In this document: piece after piece, positions 1 to 4,654 of the stretch
How the letters are laid out: every line of letters begins with the position of its first letter
Numbering within the stretch: the stretch's first letter is position 1
From: Balneolales bacterium
GTDB taxonomy: Bacteria; Bacteroidota; Rhodothermia; Balneolales; Natronogracilivirgulaceae
Direction: 5' to 3'
NCBI GenBank assembly: GCA_007135895.1
Contig: SLHZ01000078.1
Location: 1-5,842, forward strand
DNA length: 5,842 nucleotides
Notes under the pieces: generated by a model
Seen by the model: the letters and a program-made list of their open reading frames with translations, nothing else
The model's database searches: none
What the model was told of the DNA's origin: nothing
Program-made: the position numbers and the translations under genes

Positions 1-438
1 GAAGTGATATCACGCGTAGATATTCTAATTATCAATGATTCGGAGGCCAGAGAGCTGACCGGGGAGACAAACCTGATCAAGTGTGCCCGTCTGATCCGCA
101 AAAAAGGTCCGAAATACCTGATCATTAAAAAAGGGGAGCATGGAGCACATCTTTTTGCCGAGAACTGGTCTTTTACGGCTCCGGCTTTTCCATTATCAAC
201 CATTGTGGATCCGACAGGTGCGGGAGATTCTTTCATGGGTGGTTTTGCAGGGTGGCTGTCCTGGGCGGACCGTCTGACCGAGGACCACTTGCGCCGGGCG
301 GTTGTCTTCGGTTCCGTGATGGCCAGCTACTGCGTGGAAAAATTCGGGATTGACCGACTCAAGGAGCTGAGCCGGTTCGATATCGACAGACGGTATGATG
401 CGTTTCGCCGGATCAGTGCCATTCCGGAACGCAGCTGA
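1..438 (+). CDS. PfkB-family carbohydrate (or nucleoside) kinase, C-terminal part, 5'-truncated by window edge
   Basis: The frame is open from base 1 (GAA GTG ATA...), so the gene begins upstream and the GTG at 4 is not a true start; 145 codons remain of a family usually near 300. PfkB (ribokinase-like) kinases transfer the ATP gamma-phosphate to a sugar or nucleoside hydroxyl in the cytosol. Visible hallmarks are INDSEARELTG (bases 31-63, the segment that reads N-x-x-E-A in the family), the core strand YLIIKKGEHGA, and PfkB signature 2, DPTGAGDSFMGGF, at bases 208-246. The last Asp of GAGD (bases 226-228) is the expected catalytic base, and the GAG residues form the anion hole. The C-terminal helices (FGSVMASYCVEKFG) are ordinary. 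The substrate-determining N-terminal lid is missing, so the substrate cannot be called; ribose, fructose and nucleosides all remain possible. The family call is secure. Confidence 0.93.
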   Translation, partial: EVISRVDILIINDSEARELTGETNLIKCARLIRKKGPKYLIIKKGEHGAHLFAENWSFTAPAFPLSTIVDPTGAGDSFMGGFAGWLSWADRLTEDHLRRAVVFGSVMASYCVEKFGIDRLKELSRFDIDRRYDAFRRISAIPERS

Positions 439-504
439 TTCCGGAGAAGGTCATTATTGAAAGCACCCTCTGCTCAGCTGTACGAAATATGGATTTTATT
501 AAAG

Positions 505-524
505 CATTATCTCTCATTATCTCT
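505..524. repeat. Perfect 10-bp tandem duplication upstream of rdgB
   Basis: CATTATCTCT occurs twice head-to-tail (505-514 and 515-524) inside the 134-bp gap between the kinase stop and the rdgB ATG. The unit is about one helical turn, so a protein-binding site is conceivable, but a simple slippage duplication explains it equally well. The rest of the gap shows no clear TTTG-N19-21-TAnnTTTG promoter. The nearest resemblance is TAATTTG at 545-551, which lacks one spacer base and has no good upstream box. Confidence 0.5.
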
Positions 525-572
525 TTATGAAGACTGCGCTTCACTAATTTGTTGAATCAAGGCAGATTTGGA

Positions 573-1208
573 ATGACCAAAAAAACAGACGACCATAAAA
601 AGCAAAAGACCCTTGTGCTGGCCTCAGGGAATCCGGACAAGGTGAGAGAGATGGAGCAGCTACTGGCCGTTACCGGTTACACTGTATGTTCTCTGCATGA
701 AATCGCCGGGAAAGTGGATATTGAAGAGACAGGTCTGACACTTGAGGAAAATGCCGAAATTAAGGCCCGCTTTGTTTATGAAAAGACCGGATTGCCGGCC
801 CTGGCCGATGATACGGGCCTGGAAGTCGATGCCCTTGGAGGCCGACCCGGGGTATGGTCCGCCCGCTATGGCGGCCCATCGGGCGATGCGGCATCCAACC
901 GGCGCAAACTGCTGAAGGAGCTTAGTGGCGTGACCGAAGCATCGGACAGGTCCGCCCGTTTTCGTACTGTATTGATCTATATGACGGAGGAAGGTGTCAG
1001 GCGTTATGACGGAGTATGCCAGGGGCGTATTCTGGACCATGAACGCGGATCGGGAGGATTTGGATATGATCCGCTTTTTTTACCCGATGGTTACGAACAA
1101 ACCTTTGCCGAAATGGAGCCGGAGCTGAAAAACCACATTAGCCACCGGGGGCGTGCGCTGCGAAAATTCCTGGAAGACATGTCCTCCCCGGATCACAGAC
1201 CGGTTTGA
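573..1208 (+). CDS. rdgB: RdgB/HAM1 non-canonical purine NTP pyrophosphatase (dITP/XTP diphosphatase)
   Basis: This enzyme hydrolyses dITP, ITP and XTP to the monophosphate and pyrophosphate, keeping deaminated purines out of DNA and RNA; it is cytosolic and usually dimeric. From the ATG at 573 the protein is 211 residues (family about 195-205). Motifs in order are LASGNPDK (16-23, nucleotide-binding SGNxxK), IEETG (50-54, Glu52 matching E. coli Glu41), ADDTGLEVDALGG (78-90, Asp80 matching the catalytic E. coli Asp69), SARYGG, GGFGYDP (161-167, base recognition) and SHRG (190-193). All key residues are intact. An in-frame TTG at 549 would add eight residues, but the ATG is preferred: AAGGCAG lies 7 bp upstream and the extra residues match nothing in the family. 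The Lys-rich first 12 residues (MTKKTDDHKKQK) are a short extension over E. coli RdgB. It follows the kinase with a 134-bp gap, so co-transcription is uncertain. Confidence 0.97.
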   Translation: MTKKTDDHKKQKTLVLASGNPDKVREMEQLLAVTGYTVCSLHEIAGKVDIEETGLTLEENAEIKARFVYEKTGLPALADDTGLEVDALGGRPGVWSARYGGPSGDAASNRRKLLKELSGVTEASDRSARFRTVLIYMTEEGVRRYDGVCQGRILDHERGSGGFGYDPLFLPDGYEQTFAEMEPELKNHISHRGRALRKFLEDMSSPDHRPV

Positions 1209-1221
1209 CAACAGATCTGTC

Positions 1222-3156
1222 TTATATCTCCTTAATATCCGGGATCCATCGCACGAAAGCTTCAATCGCTTCGTATTCCGCCATTCCGAGTTTGTCATAC
1301 AACTCGGCAGTACCCCGGTTCCGATCTTCGGCCCGCTGCCAGAACTCACGCTTGTCACTTCCGGGGAAAGCTACGTTATCTTTCTGGGATTGATGCTTGA
1401 AGATGGCCCGGCGTTTGCGCAGCATCTCATCCGGACTGATGGGTACCGCCATTTCAATCTGGTCAATATCCCATTCGTGCCAGGCACCCCGGTAGAACCA
1501 TACATAACAGTCCTTGTACCAGTTTTTATCGCGTGAGCGGCGAATGGCTTCCATGACAGCTTCAAGACAGATCCTGTGTGTGCCATGAGGGTCTTCAAGA
1601 TCGCCGGCGGCATAGACCTGGTGCGGTTTAATCTTGTCAAGCAGTTCGCACGTTATTCGTATGTCTTCCTCCCCGAGCGGACTTTTTTCCACCAGTCCGG
1701 TTTCGTAGAATGGCATGCTCATAAAGTGGATCTGTTGATCTTTCAGTCCGCAGAAATGAGCGGCGGCACGCGCTTCGGCCTTACGCACCAATCCTTTGAT
1801 ATGACGGAGCTCGGGGATATCGGGCTCGCCGGGCTTTTTGGTCTTGAGGAACTCCCGGATCCGGTCGTATATGCGCTGGGCCTCTTCGCCCTTGAGGTCA
1901 AACTGTCGGGCATAGACCCGGACGAAATCGGCAAACCGCATGGCATCATCATCCAGAACAGCAATATTTCCCGAGGTCTGATAGGCCACATGAACTTCAT
2001 GTCCCTGATCAATCAGACGCAAGAAGGTTCCGCCCATCGATATAACATCATCATCGGGATGAGGACTGAAAAGCAGTACCCGCTTCGGGAATGGTACGGC
2101 ACGTTCGGGCCGGTTGCTGTCATCGGCATTGGGTTTTCCGCCCGGCCACCCCGATATGGTATGCTGAATTTCGTTGAAAATCTTGATGTTGATGTTGTAA
2201 GCCGGACCGTGTTCGGTGACAAGTTCACCGAGTCCGTTTTCGATATAGTCTTCATCGGTGAGCTTGAGGATGGCTTTATCGATTTTCTGGCATAACCAGA
2301 CCACACCGGATCGCATCATGCGGTCGTCCCAGGTAACGGTACCCACGAGCCAGGGATTACGGAAGCGGGTGAGATCTCCACTGGCCGCCTTGTCCAGGTA
2401 TATCGAAGCATGGGGATGATCCTGGAGGTAGGAAGCCGGTACCGACTCGGAAATATCTTCTTCCACCGCACGCCGGATGATTTTGGTTTTTCCGGCACCG
2501 AAGGCAAGCAAGAGGATGCGCCGGGCTTCCATCAAGGTGGCTACACCCAGTGTGATTCCTTTTGTAGGGACATTTCTTTCCTCAAAAAAGATGCTGGCCG
2601 CATCAATGCGTGTGGCTTTCTCGAGTGTCACCAGCCGGGTTCGCGACTCCCGGGAAGATCCCGGTTCATTGAACCCGATCTGACCGTTCCTGTTTATGCC
2701 AATCAACAGTAGGTCCAGGCCGCCTGATTCAGCTATTTTTCTTTCGTATTCCTGACAGTAGTCATACATTTCATCCCGGTCGATGGTGCTGTCCGGCAGG
2801 TGAGTGTTGTCACGGTCGATATCCACATGTTGGAACAGGTGTTCATTCATGTAACGCACGATGCTTTGCACCATGCTTGTGTCTAGTGGATAGTACTCGT
2901 TGACATTGAACGTGATGACATTTCTGAAGCTCAGACCTTCCTCCCGGTGCATGCGAACCAGTTCGGCATAAACCGGTTTCAGAGTATAACCGCCTGTAAG
3001 ACCCAGGACAACTGACCGGTTATCTTCCTGGCGCGCCCTGATCAGTTCGGCAATTTCACGGGCCACTATAAGAGAGGGTTCATCCGGTTTTTTGTATACG
3101 TGGACGGGTATTTTTTCATACTGCTGCAACTCTTTGTTGGCCAGTAGCTCCTTCAT
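1222..3156 (-). CDS. nagB-like: NagB-like (glucosamine-6-phosphate deaminase-like) domain fused to PIG-L/LmbE zinc deacetylase
   Basis: 644 residues, read from the ATG at 3156-3154 to the TAA at 1224-1222. Residues about 15-265 align with NagB (LSFRNVITFNVNEYY, FNEPGSSRESRTR), which normally converts glucosamine-6-phosphate to fructose-6-phosphate and ammonia. Residues about 270-357 are a linker ending in GWPGGKPNADD. Residues about 358-640 are a PIG-L/LmbE deacetylase with PHPDDD (365-370; His366 and Asp369 expected zinc ligands, Asp368 general base) and HGTH (524-527; second His motif). In the NagB part, E. coli Asp72, Asp141, His143 and Arg172 correspond to Asn86, Asn157, Gln159 and Ile189, while Glu148 and Lys208 persist as Glu164 and Lys223. 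The deaminase reaction is therefore doubtful although the deacetylase site looks intact. From memory, this fusion is a recognised Bacteroidetes family annotated 'glucosamine-6-phosphate deaminase'. No signal peptide is seen, so it is cytosolic. It is divergent from the DUF4434-like/AGE pair; an amino-sugar role is inferred. Confidence 0.93.
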   Translation of the reverse strand: MKELLANKELQQYEKIPVHVYKKPDEPSLIVAREIAELIRARQEDNRSVVLGLTGGYTLKPVYAELVRMHREEGLSFRNVITFNVNEYYPLDTSMVQSIVRYMNEHLFQHVDIDRDNTHLPDSTIDRDEMYDYCQEYERKIAESGGLDLLLIGINRNGQIGFNEPGSSRESRTRLVTLEKATRIDAASIFFEERNVPTKGITLGVATLMEARRILLLAFGAGKTKIIRRAVEEDISESVPASYLQDHPHASIYLDKAASGDLTRFRNPWLVGTVTWDDRMMRSGVVWLCQKIDKAILKLTDEDYIENGLGELVTEHGPAYNINIKIFNEIQHTISGWPGGKPNADDSNRPERAVPFPKRVLLFSPHPDDDVISMGGTFLRLIDQGHEVHVAYQTSGNIAVLDDDAMRFADFVRVYARQFDLKGEEAQRIYDRIREFLKTKKPGEPDIPELRHIKGLVRKAEARAAAHFCGLKDQQIHFMSMPFYETGLVEKSPLGEEDIRITCELLDKIKPHQVYAAGDLEDPHGTHRICLEAVMEAIRRSRDKNWYKDCYVWFYRGAWHEWDIDQIEMAVPISPDEMLRKRRAIFKHQSQKDNVAFPGSDKREFWQRAEDRNRGTAELYDKLGMAEYEAIEAFVRWIPDIKEI

Positions 3157-3407
3157 AGCGGATCCAAATTGTTTTATTTAAAGTTTCAAAAGAAGGGAGA
3201 GCGTCGAGGGATAATTTTATCTCGTTATAAAATAAAGGTTTAGTACAAATACTATGCCGATCAGAGTCCCTGTTTGCACAATCTTGGAAAGATACCATTA
3301 GATACCCGTAATATCAAGGAGGTCTGCCGGCCTGCTTGCCGCGATCCGTTGCCCAAAACGTAGCAAATAGTATTTTATTTATCCGTTTCTTTTATCCATT
3401 CACAACG

Positions 3408-3417
3408 ATTCCGGAAT
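3408..3417. promoter_or_regulatory. 10-bp perfect palindrome abutting the -33 box (candidate operator)
   Basis: ATTCCGGAAT reads identically on both strands and shares its last T with the -33 TTTG. The position would suit a repressor or activator half-turn, but 10-bp palindromes are common by chance and the TTCCGGAA core also occurs at the end of the kinase gene (422-429), where no promoter is evident. Operator function is speculative. Confidence 0.25.
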
Positions 3418-3449
3418 TTGGCATGAGTAACGGGAATACCGTAACTTTG
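3417..3449 (+). promoter_or_regulatory. Bacteroidetes-type promoter, TTTG-N21-TAACTTTG, for the DUF4434-like/AGE genes
   Basis: TTTG at 3417-3420 and TAACTTTG at 3442-3449 are 21 bp apart. They match the -33 TTTG and -7 TAnnTTTG elements recognised by the primary sigma factor of Bacteroidetes, at a permitted spacing. Transcription should begin near 3455-3458, giving a leader of about 70 nt before the ATG at 3527. The leader is purine-poor with several CCAT repeats and ends in ATAAAAAACC, with no Shine-Dalgarno sequence, as is usual in this phylum. No promoter of this type is visible before the AGE gene, which supports one shared transcript. Confidence 0.65.
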
Positions 3450-3526
3450 AGTCCGCTGGATGTACTCCATGTCCATGAATCCTTCCATATCCATAAAAAC
3501 CAAAGATCCTTGTCGTATAAAAAACC

Positions 3527-4438
3527 ATGCCAGAAGTCATTACCGGTACATTCCTTGACGAAATAACCCATGATATCCCCTCGCAGAACTGGGGCAGGGA
3601 AGAGTGGGTCCGTGATTTTGATGCCATGAAGTCCGTAGGTATCGATACGGTTATCCTGATTCGCGCCGGTTACCGGAATCAGGCCACTTATGATTCGGCT
3701 GTACTGAAAAAGGAGATGGGCATTCTGCCGGTCAGTACCGACCTGGTGGATCTTTTTCTGGAGCAGGCCGAGCGTTGTGGCATGTCGTTCTTTTTTGGAA
3801 CCTATGATTCGGGCCGTTACTGGCACCAGGGTGACTATCAGAAAGAAACCGATATCAACCGGGCATTCTGCGATGAAGTGGCAGGCCGTTACGGCCATCG
3901 AAAAGCTTTTCGCGGATGGTACATTTCACATGAAATCAATACCTATGACGATGGCATGATGAAGGTCTACGAGGAGCTCTCTTCCCACCTGAAAGGACTT
4001 ATGGACCTGCCACTTTTTATCTCGCCCTATGTAAAGGGGATCAAGCAGTTTGGAGATGAAGCCATCAGTCTGGACCAGCATGTCAAAGAATGGAGCCAGG
4101 TGTTTGAAAGGCTCAAAGGTATTGTCGATATCGTGGCGTTTCAGGATGGACAGGTCGCCCTGGAAGAACTGGAAGACTATCTGCGGGTTAATGGTGAACT
4201 GGCTGCACGGTATGGGCTGCGCAGCTGGAGTAATGTGGAGTCGTTCGACCGCGACATGCCCATCAGCTTTCCGCCTATCGCCTGGCCGAAAATGCAATTC
4301 AAAATGGAAGCGGCTCAACGGGCACGGGTCGACAAACTCATCACCTTTGAGTTTTCCCATTTCATGAGCCCTCATTCGGCCTACCTTTCCGCCCGACATC
4401 TGTTCGATCGCTACCGCGAGTGGATGGAGGGGCAGTAA
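3527..4438 (+). CDS. DUF4434-like TIM-barrel protein, putative cytosolic glycoside hydrolase
   Basis: 303 residues. An in-frame TAA at 3518-3520, just before the ATG, fixes the start and rules out a signal peptide, so the protein is cytosolic. The opening TGTFLDEITHDIPSQNW and the following W-x-x-D-F-D-A-M-K, DTVILIRAG pattern are what I recall for DUF4434, a family in the TIM-barrel glycosidase clan. Eight beta-strand-like segments can be laid out: 5-13, 40-50, 87-99, 128-138, 163-171, 201-210, 231-240 and 270-282. Strand 4 ends in WYISHEIN (Glu136) and strand 7 in WSNVESF (Glu238), the positions of acid/base and nucleophile in clan GH-A retaining glycosidases; Glu275 on strand 8 is another acid. 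It is followed after 216 bp by an N-acylglucosamine 2-epimerase, so an amino-sugar-containing substrate is a reasonable guess. Substrate and catalysis are inferred, and a non-catalytic sugar-binding barrel or sugar isomerase is possible. Confidence 0.8.
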   Translation: MPEVITGTFLDEITHDIPSQNWGREEWVRDFDAMKSVGIDTVILIRAGYRNQATYDSAVLKKEMGILPVSTDLVDLFLEQAERCGMSFFFGTYDSGRYWHQGDYQKETDINRAFCDEVAGRYGHRKAFRGWYISHEINTYDDGMMKVYEELSSHLKGLMDLPLFISPYVKGIKQFGDEAISLDQHVKEWSQVFERLKGIVDIVAFQDGQVALEELEDYLRVNGELAARYGLRSWSNVESFDRDMPISFPPIAWPKMQFKMEAAQRARVDKLITFEFSHFMSPHSAYLSARHLFDRYREWMEGQ

Positions 4439-4460
4439 GCCGGCCGGAACTCCTCTATCT

Positions 4461-4494
4461 CCAAAACCGTCATCGCTCCAAAATCGTCATCGCT
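4461..4494. repeat. 17-bp tandem repeat, two units
   Basis: CCAAAACCGTCATCGCT (4461-4477) is followed directly by CCAAAATCGTCATCGCT (4478-4494), with a single C/T difference. It sits at the start of the C-rich spacer, 23 bp after the DUF4434-like stop codon. Confidence 0.85.
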
Positions 4495-4524
4495 GCAACT
4501 GCCGCCCATCCAACACCTCCAGAC

Positions 4525-4610
4525 CCACTGCCCAAAAGACCCCTGAGACTATCACCACCGCCACCATATCCACTGTACCCAGAAAGACCCCTCAGACCAT
4601 CACCGCCACC
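4525..4610. repeat. About 41-bp imperfect tandem repeat, period 45 bp
   Basis: Unit A (4525-4565) and unit B (4570-4610) both begin CCACTG, share AAAGACCCCT-n-AGAC-n-ATCACC and end GCCACC. They differ by a few substitutions and two small indels (TA gained, one ACC lost in unit B). The offset between units is 45 bp. Both belong to the C-rich spacer. Translating the units gives Pro-rich (plus) or Gly-rich (minus) peptides, but neither frame has gene-like context. Confidence 0.75.
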
Positions 4611-4654
4611 GATTCCCGGAACATTCCACCAATTTTTTATAAGAAAAACTGCCA

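Larger units (their letters stand above)
3157..3526. promoter_or_regulatory. Divergent intergenic regulatory region (370 bp)
   Basis: This separates the start codons of the NagB-like/PIG-L fusion (minus) and the DUF4434-like gene (plus), and no credible gene lies inside it. The half nearer the minus gene is AT-rich. It holds small symmetric elements: TAGTA-CAAA-TACTA (3241-3254), a direct repeat GATACC-N4-GATACC (3291-3306, 10-bp period), and an imperfect inverted repeat CGAG(GG)ATAA-TT-TTATCTCG (3205-3224). The right half carries a good plus-strand Bacteroidetes promoter, annotated separately. I could not find a convincing promoter for the minus-strand gene. The layout suggests shared control of the two transcripts, but no regulator gene is present in the window. 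Confidence 0.6.
4451..4610 (+). promoter_or_regulatory. C-rich, G-poor spacer (possible Rho-utilisation/attenuation region)
   Basis: Between the DUF4434-like stop and the AGE start, these 160 bases contain 72 C and 18 G (45% C, 11% G) on the coding strand, a strong skew absent from the flanking genes. Long unstructured C-over-G RNA is the classic property of Rho loading (rut) sites. Placed just after a stop codon, where ribosomes leave, it could reduce transcription of the downstream epimerase or stop it under some condition. Decaying repeats could produce the same skew. No intrinsic terminator is seen: the T6 run at 4633-4638 lacks an adequate stem. Confidence 0.3.

Noticed and set aside
423..445. 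Hairpin TCCGGAA-N9-TTCCGGA across the kinase stop codon as an intrinsic terminator
   Set aside because: The 7-bp stem is real, but the sequence after it (GAAGGTCATT) has no U-tract, so it does not meet the usual criterion.
549..572. TTG start for rdgB adding eight residues
   Set aside because: The ATG at 573 has better upstream spacing and already gives a protein longer than the family norm.
1576..2295. 239-codon plus-strand open frame opposite the PIG-L/linker part of the minus-strand fusion
   Set aside because: It lies wholly inside a gene with clear domain motifs; its translation shows no recognisable family and it has no start context. It is a codon-bias shadow.
3246..3281. Minus-strand promoter TAGTATTTG with TTG upstream for the NagB-like/PIG-L gene
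   Set aside because: The -7-like box has one base too many (TA-N3-TTTG) and the spacing to the TTG is several bases too long.
3336..3566. 76-codon plus-strand open frame in the divergent region, with AAGGAGG at 3316-3322
   Set aside because: It would start at TTG 13 bp from the SD-like sequence, runs through the promoter and into the DUF4434-like start in another frame, and resembles no protein. SD sites are also little used in this type of genome.
3392..3898. 168-codon minus-strand open frame across the promoter and the 5' part of the DUF4434-like gene
   Set aside because: It overlaps antisense to a well-supported gene and its promoter, and the translation has no recognisable domain.
4618..4638. 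GGAACATTCC plus T6 run as a terminator before the AGE gene
   Set aside because: Only four base pairs with a 2-nt loop could form; too weak for a terminator.
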